Position numbers and translations under genes: made by a program. Positions 1-6,921 of a stretch of 17,330 nucleotides of DNA are shown here, in pieces. Source of the DNA: CAZTAR01 sp043813895. Its GTDB lineage: Bacteria; Planctomycetota; Phycisphaerae; UBA1845; UTPLA1. The stretch lies in contig JBDRKQ010000225.1 of NCBI GenBank assembly GCA_043813895.1, forward strand, positions 1 to 17,330. Reading direction: 5' to 3'. Within the stretch, counting starts at the first letter, position 1. Each line of letters starts with the position of its first letter. The notes under the pieces are model-generated. The model saw nothing but the letters and a program-made list of their open reading frames with translations. It ran no database searches and was not told the DNA's origin.

Positions 1-883
1 CCATCAACGTCGCCGTCGGCCACGTGCTCGGATCGATCCACCAGTTCAGTTCGTCGCCCACGGTCAAGGACTGCCGGCCCAGTTCGGCGTCTTCTAGCAT
101 GTAGTAAAAACCGATTCGGGGGTTTTCCGCCGGGTCGAAGCCGTGCAGCACGCGGGCCGGAAGGTGGGCCGTCAAAGAGTAACCGGTCTTCCCGGCCTGC
201 GCGGCAATCGGGATAACGCCGGGCTTCACGATCGGGGCGTCCTGCGTCGCGCGATGGACCAGGGCGCTGCCCGCGACGGGCCCACGCTGCTCGGGCTTGC
301 CACCGGTGGGCAGGAAGTAGAACTGCTGGCAGAACTTGGTCGCGCGGCGGATGTTCCGCGTATCGCGCATGTCCGTCATCAACCGGAGGTTGTCGGACTT
401 CCAATAGGTCGCCGGATCGCACCGCGGCGGACGCGACTTGCCCTCGACCTGGCAAGCGATGTAGAGGCCGTCCGCGTTCCAGGCGGCATACACGGCGCCG
501 AAGCCCCCCTCGCCGTCCAGCTCGTGCAAGGGCGGGATGAGAAACTTCGGGGCCCAGCGTTCGGCCCGGCCGTCGATCTTCGGCGCGCGAGCGCAACGAT
601 AGAGCGGGAACTCGAACTTGAAGAGGAACCGGTTGGGGATGAGCTCCGGCATGTTGGTCGCCGCGCGGGGGTCCTTGTTGAAATACACGCTGGTGCGAGA
701 ATCCTTTCTCGCGCCCGCCCTGGCGAGAATCTTTTCCCGCACCCTCACAGGATGGGAATCCTGCGCAGGAAGGTGCGAGATGGTAATCTCGCGCCAGCGG
801 CTCCGCCAGCCCGTGCCACCCCGGTTGAGCACGTACTCGGCCGAGGCCGGGGGCTCTTGGCCGGAGCACTTGTCGGACGCCAT
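1..883 (-). CDS. CBM9-like (DOMON-like) carbohydrate-binding protein, 3' end off window
   Basis: The frame is open from ATG at 883 to the left edge (294 codons, C-terminus missing). From about residue 85 it reads as a CBM9/DOMON-like beta-sandwich: RCARAPKIDGRAERWAP, then GAVYAAWNADGLYIACQVEGK, then YWKSDNLRLMTDMRDTRNI and a CQQFYFLPTGG segment. Such domains bind sugars or other small ligands; the substrate cannot be told from the sequence. No signal peptide is visible. The ATG lies 3 bases after the stop of the permease gene, so it is probably the last gene of the efflux operon. A second possible start is ATG at 652 (MPELIPNRFLF), just ahead of the conserved part. The first 77 residues are poor in recognisable domain and residues about 30-64 are encoded by a cluster of short hairpins, so the N-terminus may be repeat-derived or not translated. 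Family assignment is fairly sure, the start is not. Confidence 0.75.
   Translation of the reverse strand, partial: MASDKCSGQEPPASAEYVLNRGGTGWRSRWREITISHLPAQDSHPVRVREKILARAGARKDSRTSVYFNKDPRAATNMPELIPNRFLFKFEFPLYRCARAPKIDGRAERWAPKFLIPPLHELDGEGGFGAVYAAWNADGLYIACQVEGKSRPPRCDPATYWKSDNLRLMTDMRDTRNIRRATKFCQQFYFLPTGGKPEQRGPVAGSALVHRATQDAPIVKPGVIPIAAQAGKTGYSLTAHLPARVLHGFDPAENPRIGFYYMLEDAELGRQSLTVGDELNWWIDPSTWPTATLM
691..792. repeat. cluster of short hairpins (probable palindromic repeat element)
   Basis: Four small palindromes lie within about 100 bases: GCGAGA (695-700) with TCTCGC (707-712); CAGGAT (748-753) with ATCCTG (758-763), overlapping the perfect 12-base palindrome TCCTGCGCAGGA (759-770); and GCGAGAT (775-781) with ATCTCGC (786-792). 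A fourth, GCGAGAA/TTCCCGC at about 724-739, pairs with one G-U. The string GGTGCGAGA occurs twice (692-700 and 772-780). The cluster falls inside the N-terminal part of the CBM9-like frame or just upstream of it, depending on the start. It resembles interspersed hairpin repeats; whether other copies exist in the genome cannot be seen here. Confidence 0.6.
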
Positions 884-886
884 CCG

Positions 887-2119
887 TCAATCGTGCCGCA
901 GCGCTTCGATCGGATTCAGGCCCGCGGCGCGTCTGGCCGGCAGGAAGCCAAACGCGATACCGACGCCGGCACTGAACACAAACGCAAGGCCGATGAGCGG
1001 CGCGGACAGCATCGGCACGATGCCGCCGATCTTGTCGGCGATGAGCTGCGAGCCGAAGATACCGAGCAGGATGCCGACTGACCCCCCCGCGCTGGAGATC
1101 ACGGCCGCCTCGACTAAGAACTGCCTGTGTACGGCCTTCGTGGACGCGCCGATGGCCATGCGGATACCGATCTCGCGCGTGCGTTCCGTTACCGCGACGA
1201 GCATGATGTTCATGATCCCCACGCCGCCGACCATGAGCGCGACCAACGCGAGGAAGAACATCATCAGGGTCATTTGATTGCTGACCGTCCGGGCCTGTTC
1301 TTCTTTCTCTTTGAGGGTCGTGACTTTGAAGTCGTTTTCGTCCGTCTCCGGGAGTTTGTGGCGTTGGCGGAGCAGGCCTGTAATCTGCTCGACCGCGGCC
1401 TCAACCTCGGCGTCGCTCGTCGCGGAGGCGAGGATTACATTCGGCTCCTTGATGCCGATCAGGTCGCGCAACAGGATCGGCAGAGGGATGACGATCGTGT
1501 TGTCCTCGTCCATGCCGAGCGGGTTGAATCCCTTGGGCTCGAGGATGCCAACGACCTTGAACGTGAGCCGGCCAATCCGCACGCTGTGGTTGAGCGGGCT
1601 TCTGTCGCCGAATAGCTCGCGCTGCGAGGTCTCTCCGATGAGCGCGACGCGGCGCGGCGCGACGATATCAAAGGCCTCGAGGTCCCGGCCTTCGCTGATG
1701 CCCCAGTTGCGGATGGCCGTGTACCTGTGATTCGCCCCCGTGACGGGCACGTTGAAGTTGTTCACGTCACTGACGACCTGGAGGTTGAGCGCCTGCATCC
1801 CCGTGGTCGCGTCGACGGCGTCGCACTCCTGCTCGATCGCCTCGGCGTCGGCGCGCGAGAGCGCGCTGGAGAGGAGGCCCTCGCCGCCGCGGACCGAGCC
1901 GCTCTTTCGCGTGTCATGGCTGATGACGAACATCATGTTGCGGCCGGCCTTGCGGATGTCTTCGATCAACGACTCTTTGACGCCCTGGACAACGCTCACG
2001 ATGATGATCACGACCGAGACGCCCATGATCATGCCGATCATGGTCAGGAAGCTGCGGAGCTTGTGCCGCCACAGTTCCCGGAGTCCCATCTTGAAACACT
2101 CTATCCAAAGAGCCAGCAT
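887..2119 (-). CDS. MacB-type ABC transporter permease (FtsX-like)
   Basis: A 410-residue inner-membrane permease. One membrane segment sits at about 25-45 (FLTMIGMIMGVSVVIIIVSV), followed by a MacB periplasmic core domain (about 50-280) and three further membrane segments at about 286-308, 335-360 and 372-395. The family signatures TERTREIGIRMAIGAS (311-326) and the terminal PARRAAGLNPIEALRHD are intact. MacB permeases pair with a separate or fused ATPase and a MacA adaptor to expel substrates or lipoproteins from the periplasmic side. I chose ATG 2119 because it lies 8 bases after the ATPase stop and is preceded by GGAGG; a longer frame from 2182 would overlap the ATPase gene. ATPase and permease are separate polypeptides here, unlike E. 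coli MacB. The exported substrate is unknown. Confidence 0.93.
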   Translation of the reverse strand: MLALWIECFKMGLRELWRHKLRSFLTMIGMIMGVSVVIIIVSVVQGVKESLIEDIRKAGRNMMFVISHDTRKSGSVRGGEGLLSSALSRADAEAIEQECDAVDATTGMQALNLQVVSDVNNFNVPVTGANHRYTAIRNWGISEGRDLEAFDIVAPRRVALIGETSQRELFGDRSPLNHSVRIGRLTFKVVGILEPKGFNPLGMDEDNTIVIPLPILLRDLIGIKEPNVILASATSDAEVEAAVEQITGLLRQRHKLPETDENDFKVTTLKEKEEQARTVSNQMTLMMFFLALVALMVGGVGIMNIMLVAVTERTREIGIRMAIGASTKAVHRQFLVEAAVISSAGGSVGILLGIFGSQLIADKIGGIVPMLSAPLIGLAFVFSAGVGIAFGFLPARRAAGLNPIEALRHD

Positions 2120-2127
2120 GGGTCGCG

Positions 2128-2925
2128 CTAATCCTCCGTGGCACTCAGTACGCGGACGTCGGGCACCTCCGGGCCGCCGCAACGCGGCGTGGGTTGGTCC
2201 GCGATAATCTCGCCGTCCCGCAAGACGATCACTCTCTCGGTAAACGAAGCGATGCCCGGATCGTGCGTGACCATGATGATCGTTAGTTTCTCGCGTTCGT
2301 GGAGGTCCTTGAGGATCCGCATAATCTCCTCACTGGTGTGGGTGTCGAGGTTTCCGGTCGGCTCGTCCGCCAACAACATTCGCGGCGTGTTCACGAGCGA
2401 TCGCGCGATCGCGACGCGTTGCTGTTGCCCGCCGGAAAGCTCGGCGGGAACGTGGTTCGCGCGGTCGGCGAGATCGACGATTTCGAGCGCCTTCAGAGCC
2501 GCCTCGCGTCGTTGTCGGGCAGGCACACCGGCATACACCATGGGCAGTTCGCAGTTCTCCAGGGCCGTGCTACGCGCGAGGAGATTGAAGTTCTGAAAGA
2601 TGAAGCCGATATAGGTATTCCGCAGCTTGGCCAACTCGTCTCGGCTAAGCTCGCTGGAGACCTCGCCCGCGAGCCGGAATGTGCCCTGAGTCGGCACGTC
2701 CAGCGCGCCGAGGATGTTGAGCAGCGTGGATTTGCCCGATCCGCTGGCGCCCATGATGGCGACGTACTGCCCCTGCGGCACATCGACATCCAGGCCGCGC
2801 AAAGCGTGCACGTTGCCGGCCGGGTAAGTCTTGTGGAGGCCGCGCAGCTGGACGATGATCCTGACGTCGGGATCGTCCACGGTCGACACGATCTTCTTGG
2901 GCGGGGTTTCGAGTGTTTCGGCCAT
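2128..2925 (-). CDS. ABC transporter ATP-binding protein, MacB/LolD type
   Basis: This 265-residue cytoplasmic ATPase drives the neighbouring permease. All catalytic elements are present: Walker A GASGSGKST (59-67), Q-loop Gln111 in FIFQNFNLL, signature LSGGQ (163-167), Walker B MLLADEPT (183-190) and the H-loop His221 in MVTHD. The sequence ADEPTGNLDT with the short helical region is typical of the LolD/MacB/FtsE subgroup. The N-terminus carries about 22 extra residues before the nucleotide-binding fold, and the C-terminal 25 residues after GEIIADQPTP are unassigned. Start ATG 2925 is 12 bases after the adaptor stop; no strong ribosome binding site is seen, suggesting coupling to the upstream gene. 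Part of the adaptor-ATPase-permease operon. Confidence 0.95.
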   Translation of the reverse strand: MAETLETPPKKIVSTVDDPDVRIIVQLRGLHKTYPAGNVHALRGLDVDVPQGQYVAIMGASGSGKSTLLNILGALDVPTQGTFRLAGEVSSELSRDELAKLRNTYIGFIFQNFNLLARSTALENCELPMVYAGVPARQRREAALKALEIVDLADRANHVPAELSGGQQQRVAIARSLVNTPRMLLADEPTGNLDTHTSEEIMRILKDLHEREKLTIIMVTHDPGIASFTERVIVLRDGEIIADQPTPRCGGPEVPDVRVLSATED

Positions 2926-2937
2926 GTGTAAGCGAGG

Positions 2938-4344
2938 CTAAAGGACGCGGTTCTCCGGTCTGGCGAGCTTCATCGTTTCTTTGAGACTGAATCCCGATTC
3001 GGACTTGTCGATCGCCTTCTTCACGAAGACGTCTCCAGGCTTTGCCCCCGCCAGAATCTCGGTGCTGATATTGTCGGTCACGCCGACCCAGAGCGGCGCG
3101 ACGGTCCAAGCCGAAGTCTCCTCGTCGAACCGCCAGGCGTGCGCCTTGGCGCAGTAAATCGCCTCGTCACCGTTCACGTCGGTGGCGGGCTTGGGGGGCC
3201 AAACTGCCGCATCGATCAAGGCTCGCCGATCTTCCAGTGTCAGGGGCGGCTTGAATCGCAGAGCCGCGTTCGCGAGCTGCGGGACCTCGGGCTTATCCAC
3301 GCAGATGATCTCGACGTTCACCGAGAGGCCGGGGATCAGCGTGTGGTGTTCATCATTGGCAACCTCGAAGTCCACGGTGTAGGTGACGACGTTCTGCAGG
3401 ATCTCGGGCTGGTTGTACTTATGCTTGATCTCGTCTTGAAACATGATCGGCTGGCGGGCCACCACCTCGAATCGCGTCGTCTGGCCGACCTCGATGTGAG
3501 AGATATCCGACTCACTGACCTTCGCACTGACCTTCATTCGACTCAGACTCGGGGCCAGCAGGTAGAGCGGCGGTGTCTGGAAGGTAGCGTTCACCGTGGT
3601 GCCGACGTCGAAATACTGTTTCAAGACGATACCGTCAATCGGTGAGCGAATCGTGCATCGATCGACCCGCGTCTTGGTAAAGTTCAGCCTGGCCTCGGCG
3701 AGTTGCAGAACCGCCGCGGCCTGTGCAACAGCCTGGTCGGCGCGGCCGGGGAGGATCTTCTCGTTATTCACCGCGAGCTTGTGTGCGGCGTCGGCGGCTT
3801 CAAGCGCGGCCTTGGCGCGAAGGTACCGCGCCTTCATCGCGACCCACTCCGTCTCGGCGGCATCACCGGATTCACGGAGCTTGTCCACGCGGTTCCAGGT
3901 GTACTCAGCGTCCACCAGGGCCGCTTCGGCTTCCTGCTTGCCCGCGAGCGCCTGTTGCGTGAGCACCGGGAGGTTCGCGATCTGCTCGTTCCGCGCGAGC
4001 TTGGAATCCTCCAGCACGCTCTTGGCCTTGGCGTCTTCGGCCAGGGATTGCTGGTTCTCCGCCTCGGCGAGTTCGGGGTCGATCCGGCAGATGATCTGGT
4101 CCTTCTTGACCGGCTCGTCCGGACCGACGAGTAGCTCGACGATCTTGCCGGTCACTTCACAGCCGACCTGGACGGTGCTCAAGGGCTCGACGGTTCCGCT
4201 CGTCTCGATCGTCATGGTGATGGGGCCGTTCTCGACGGTGGCGGGAATGATCTCCCAGTCTCCGGCGTCGTCATTGCAAACGGTCTGGGAAAGTACGATG
4301 CCGACCAGGATGACGACCACGGCTGCTATGATCCATTTTCGCAT
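2938..4344 (-). CDS. MacA/HlyD-family periplasmic adaptor (membrane fusion protein)
   Basis: This 468-residue adaptor would link the ABC permease to an outer-membrane channel. An N-terminal signal anchor spans residues 4-20. The two halves of a lipoyl/barrel-sandwich domain lie at about 56-90 (STVQVGCEVTGKIVELLVGP, ICRIDPE) and about 226-255 (TIRSPIDGIVLKQYFDVGTTV). Between them is a long helical hairpin, about 92-222, rich in Ala/Glu/Lys/Gln. A beta-barrel (about 268-350, ending ISHIEVGQTTRFEV...IPGLSVNVEI) and a membrane-proximal domain follow. I used ATG 4344 (MRKWIIAAVVV) because it gives a clean signal anchor with AAAGG upstream; a longer frame starts at 4428. No TolC-like gene is in the window. 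First gene of the tight four-gene efflux operon. Confidence 0.92.
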   Translation of the reverse strand: MRKWIIAAVVVILVGIVLSQTVCNDDAGDWEIIPATVENGPITMTIETSGTVEPLSTVQVGCEVTGKIVELLVGPDEPVKKDQIICRIDPELAEAENQQSLAEDAKAKSVLEDSKLARNEQIANLPVLTQQALAGKQEAEAALVDAEYTWNRVDKLRESGDAAETEWVAMKARYLRAKAALEAADAAHKLAVNNEKILPGRADQAVAQAAAVLQLAEARLNFTKTRVDRCTIRSPIDGIVLKQYFDVGTTVNATFQTPPLYLLAPSLSRMKVSAKVSESDISHIEVGQTTRFEVVARQPIMFQDEIKHKYNQPEILQNVVTYTVDFEVANDEHHTLIPGLSVNVEIICVDKPEVPQLANAALRFKPPLTLEDRRALIDAAVWPPKPATDVNGDEAIYCAKAHAWRFDEETSAWTVAPLWVGVTDNISTEILAGAKPGDVFVKKAIDKSESGFSLKETMKLARPENRVL

Positions 4345-4377
4345 AGGCGGACCTTTGTCGTTCACTTGCCTACTTTG

Positions 4378-4402
4378 CTTGCGCTTGCCACAGCCGCGCA
4401 AG
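4378..4402. promoter_or_regulatory. inverted repeat upstream of the efflux operon (possible operator or leader hairpin)
   Basis: A perfect 7-base inverted repeat, CTTGCGC (4378-4384) and GCGCAAG (4396-4402), with an 11-base spacer lies 34 bases upstream of the adaptor start. A weak sigma-70-like element on the minus strand overlaps it: TTGCAG at 4428-4423, 16 bases, TAAACT at 4406-4401. The overlap would suit a repressor site, but this is inference and the arms could also simply fold in RNA. Confidence 0.35.
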
Positions 4403-4510
4403 TTTAATGCAGAAGCGGCCCGCTGCAAACCGGGAGAGCAAGTTCGTGTGCGAATCGGCGTCCCAATGGAAGATAAAGGGATACGCCCCGTTGGCCGAGT
4501 GGTTCAGGTT

Positions 4511-5329
4511 TCACCGAATCGTGAGCCAGGGCCGAGAGAAGGCGAAGGTCGGCCAGAGAGGCGGGTCGTCGCGGGGGTGCAAGAACGGCGCGGCCTGACG
4601 CCGAGGAGAAGAACGGGGAGAACTCCGGACGATCCACTTCGAGATTTTGTCGCGGATGAATCTCCGGTTCGTGCAGTCGGCATGTCCGCCGGTCCAGCCG
4701 AGTCTGGAATCCGCGGCGGTGCGTCCGATGTTGACGATCCGGCCCGACGCCTTGCCGCGTCCTCGAAGGCCGACCAGCCCGGCGGAATCATCGTAGGTGC
4801 CGTCGATGGTGCCGAGAGTCCGCACCGGCCCCTGAAGGACGGGATCGCTGCTCGAGTAATAGACGTAGATACTGCCTTTCATGTTCGACAGGGCTTTGCG
4901 TGTGTCGTACTTGCTGGAGAGGCTCGATCCGACCAGGACGAAATTGTTCAGCTTATGGGGAGGGTGAATGTTCTCGATCGCCCAGATGCCTACGCCTGTG
5001 CCCGCGGACAGGGCGATGATGTTGGCGTCGGCGCCGGGATTGCGTTTGAGGTACTCCGTGATCTCCCCGCCCAAGGCCTGGCCGGATCCCTTCGCGATGA
5101 AGCGCAGCGTCTGGTCAAGCATCGGGTTGAATGTGAGCGACCAACGGTGATTCGAGACGACGCCCTTGTAGCCGGCATCCTCCAGGCCCAGCGGCACATC
5201 CAAGACGCCGAATCCCCAGTTTCCGGCGCCATCGATGTACCAGGTGCGTCCAAACTGCTCGCGGGGATCGGCACATCCGCTCAGCGTCGCCATCATCGCC
5301 AGACAGAAAAGAACCAGGCCTTGTTTCAT
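4511..5329 (-). CDS. putative lipoprotein with alpha/beta-hydrolase features
   Basis: A 272-residue protein with a lipoprotein signal: MKQGLVLFCLAMMATLSGC, lipobox LSGC with lipidated Cys19. The body resembles an alpha/beta-hydrolase: strand-nucleophile turn NIIALSAGTG (Ser108), an acid in YYSSSDPVLQG (Asp162) and a histidine in GWTGGHADC (His216), ordered as in that fold. The elbow reads A-L-S-A-G rather than the usual GxSxG. An acyl-hydrolase or esterase on the periplasmic side is possible but no substrate is implied. The last 30 residues after KISKWI are Arg/Pro/Ser-rich and look like an unstructured extension or drift. ATG 5329 is preferred over ATGs at 5350 and 5344 because it places MK directly before the hydrophobic stretch. 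It lies 166 bases upstream of the efflux operon on the same strand; co-transcription is possible but unproven. Confidence 0.6.
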   Translation of the reverse strand: MKQGLVLFCLAMMATLSGCADPREQFGRTWYIDGAGNWGFGVLDVPLGLEDAGYKGVVSNHRWSLTFNPMLDQTLRFIAKGSGQALGGEITEYLKRNPGADANIIALSAGTGVGIWAIENIHPPHKLNNFVLVGSSLSSKYDTRKALSNMKGSIYVYYSSSDPVLQGPVRTLGTIDGTYDDSAGLVGLRGRGKASGRIVNIGRTAADSRLGWTGGHADCTNRRFIRDKISKWIVRSSPRSSPRRQAAPFLHPRDDPPLWPTFAFSRPWLTIR

Positions 5330-5706
5330 GATTGTCGGTCCCATTTGCACATACCGGCTGCCCGCGACGCGGGGTTCCGATGGGGAGGCCGCATCTTACC
5401 CGACGAATCCCGGAAGAGGCAATCGGACCACCGCATATGTCGCCCTCAAGGATCCAAGACCCTTGCCCCATCACCCATTCGGCGGACTGCAACCGCGTTG
5501 CATCGCCCTCCGCTCGCGGGATCTGGAACCGGCTTGGCTGGACCCGGCGTTCTGACGGGTAGGGTGAACGTGGCAGTTTAGCGATCGGAACAACCATTCA
5601 GGCAACATCCGGTGGAATCGATGGTTATCTGTCTTGTCGGCCGTCCCAAAGGCCGGTCCTGATGCTATGGCACGATCTTGTGAAATCTGGCGCGTTGACC
5701 AAAACC
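5330..5706. other. intergenic region between divergent genes, no convincing gene
   Basis: This stretch separates the minus-strand lipoprotein from the plus-strand PEP-CTERM gene. Frames open here on both strands give low-complexity Arg/Ser/Pro-rich translations with no domain and no good ribosome site, so I regard them as chance. A small inverted repeat CAAGG/CCTTG sits around 5445-5465. The promoter of the lipoprotein gene should lie here but I could not pick a convincing pair of boxes. Confidence 0.5.
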
Positions 5707-5736
5707 TTGAACCGTGCGTCCCGTTTCTGGTAGCAT
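5707..5736 (+). promoter_or_regulatory. candidate sigma-70 promoter of PEP-CTERM gene
   Basis: TTGAAC (5707-5712), an 18-base spacer, and TAGCAT (5731-5736) make a reasonable housekeeping-type promoter; TTGACC at 5695 is an alternative upstream box. If used, the transcript would start near 5743 and carry a leader of about 240 bases with two hairpins before the gene at 5981. Confidence 0.4.
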
Positions 5737-5794
5737 GGAGGCAATGTTGGCGGGGAGGACGTGCGCGGGATGTGTGCGAGCGCAATCGAGGCAT

Positions 5795-5942
5795 CGTCTG
5801 ACTCACCAGTCAGACGTAGCCCGAAAGGAGGTGTGGCAGGCCGTCCGGTTGAATTGGAAAGTACCGGATGCGCCGATCCAAAACGGCTCGACTGTTGATT
5901 GCTGCCCGGCTGTTTCTGTGAGGCGATTGACCTCACCGGTCA
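5795..5942 (+). promoter_or_regulatory. leader with two related hairpins and an orphan Shine-Dalgarno
   Basis: Hairpin 1 has a perfect 9-base stem, CGTCTGACT (5795-5803) with AGTCAGACG (5808-5816), loop CACC. Hairpin 2 has stem TGACC (5928-5932) with GGTCA (5938-5942), loop TCACC. The cores TGACT-CACC-AGTCA and TGACC-TCACC-GGTCA look like two copies in which a T-A pair is replaced by C-G, with one inserted base in the loop. Between them AAAGGAGGTG (5824-5833) matches the anti-Shine-Dalgarno perfectly but has no start codon at the right distance. A 17-codon reading frame (ATG 5868 to TGA 5921) could be a leader peptide. Function is unknown. Confidence 0.45.
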
Positions 5943-5967
5943 GGCAGGAGGAGAATTGCTGGAAAGC

Positions 5968-5973
5968 AGGAGG
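5968..5973 (+). promoter_or_regulatory. ribosome binding site that sets the PEP-CTERM start
   Basis: AGGAGG lies 7 bases before ATG 5981. It decides the start against a much longer open frame that begins at 5714, and the chosen start gives an immediate signal peptide. Confidence 0.85.
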
Positions 5974-5980
5974 TTTTGGC

Positions 5981-6592
5981 ATGGGGAAGTTACTTATTGC
6001 ATTTGCGGTCGTGGGCTTGGTTGCGCCGGCCGCGTTGGCGGACGATTTGAATCCGCCGACCTGGCGCGGAGATCCCGGCTCCACGTTCCAGCACTGGTAC
6101 GATTTTGCCAATGTTCTTGGGTGGGACATCGCTCCGGACGTCGAAGACAACCAATACGGCAACCCAAACTTGAATTCGCCGTACGGGGACTTCGAGGTGC
6201 TGCCCTCCTATCAAGGGCGCACGAACGTATTGCACGGGATCGACTGGGAGGAGTTCGAGCTCTTTATCCCCAACAACCCGATCGAGAACGACAGCAAGGA
6301 CATTCTCTTGCAGGTTGTCTGGCACTGGGATGGCCCTCCGGGGTACTCGTGGGACCCACAGCCCCCCATTATCGACTCGAGCCTCAACAATGACTTGGGC
6401 GGTGGCTGGTACTACGACTGGATCCTGTACCGGTATGATTACAACCCAGACAGTGAAATCCTGACGCTGACCAATGACTTCGGCGACGTGTACATCGATC
6501 AGATCGTGATCGACACGATCTGCATCCCCGAGCCGGCCACGCTGAGCCTGCTCGCGATAGGCGGGCTGGCATTGCTTCGACGCAGGCGCTAG
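5981..6592 (+). CDS. PEP-CTERM sorting-domain secreted protein
   Basis: A 203-residue exported protein. It begins with a signal peptide (MGKLLIAFAVVGLVAPAALA, cleavage likely before DD) and ends with a PEP-CTERM sorting tail: IPEPATLSLLAIG, a hydrophobic stretch and RRRR. In known systems the tail is recognised by an exosortase at the membrane and the protein is delivered to the surface or an extracellular matrix. The mature part (about 160 residues) is rich in Trp, Tyr, Asp, Asn and Pro, including GPPGYSWDPQPPI and GGGWYYDWILYRYDYN, and matches no domain I can name. There is no exosortase gene here. The gene is monocistronic, with a long structured leader and its own terminator. Confidence 0.88.
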   Translation: MGKLLIAFAVVGLVAPAALADDLNPPTWRGDPGSTFQHWYDFANVLGWDIAPDVEDNQYGNPNLNSPYGDFEVLPSYQGRTNVLHGIDWEEFELFIPNNPIENDSKDILLQVVWHWDGPPGYSWDPQPPIIDSSLNNDLGGGWYYDWILYRYDYNPDSEILTLTNDFGDVYIDQIVIDTICIPEPATLSLLAIGGLALLRRRR

Positions 6593-6619
6593 GGCGACAG
6601 GATAGCCAATCCGCAATTC

Positions 6620-6654
6620 AAGGGCCGACCTGTGAAAGGGCCGGCCCTTTCTTT
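6620..6654 (+). terminator. rho-independent terminator of PEP-CTERM gene
   Basis: AAGGGCCGACC (6620-6630) pairs with GGCCGGCCCTT (6639-6649) with one A-C mismatch, loop TGTGAAAG, followed by TTTCTTT-like T-rich sequence to 6654. It starts 27 bases after the stop codon. Confidence 0.8.
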
Positions 6655-6921
6655 GCCCGCTGCCCGGCGCGTGATTGGGCCGGGATCCCTTCTGCCACGT
6701 CACACCGTGGGAAGCCTGCCGCACGCAGGCATCGTCTGCTCGCGGTGGACGAATGAACGAAGCACCGGTAACAGACGGAGCTTTGCTGGATTCGCACGGG
6801 CCGTCGGACGATGCTGGTGAGGACAAGTCTTGGGTCCGGCGCGGTTGCCGAAAGCCCCTATACTATCGGTCGTCCGGAGCGATCCGCATGTCCGCCCGGA
6901 CGGTCTTTCTGGAAGCGTCTC
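6655..6921 (+). other. intergenic region upstream of the kinase
   Basis: No gene is supported. It holds a hairpin GCCTGC (6714-6719) / GCAGGC (6725-6730) and a good minus-10-like TATACT at 6859-6864, 58 bases before the kinase start; a matching minus-35 box at normal spacing is not evident, so the promoter assignment is tentative. Confidence 0.35.

Noticed and set aside
143..1277. Plus-strand open frames of 312 and 219 codons
   Set aside because: They are antisense to the CBM9-like and permease genes, Arg/Ala/Gly-rich and without domains.
4486..4516. Sequence like the 5' half of a serine tRNA (TTGGCCGAGTGGTTCAGG)
   Set aside because: No anticodon stem, variable arm or T-arm with GTTCRANNC follows, and the acceptor ends do not pair; chance resemblance at the end of the lipoprotein gene.
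3596..5581. 661-codon plus-strand open frame
   Set aside because: It is the antisense of the adaptor and lipoprotein genes; its translation is low-complexity Arg/Ser/Ala.
5714..5980. Longer start for the first PEP-CTERM protein
   Set aside because: It would bury the signal peptide 89 residues inside the protein and ignores AGGAGG at the correct distance from ATG 5981.
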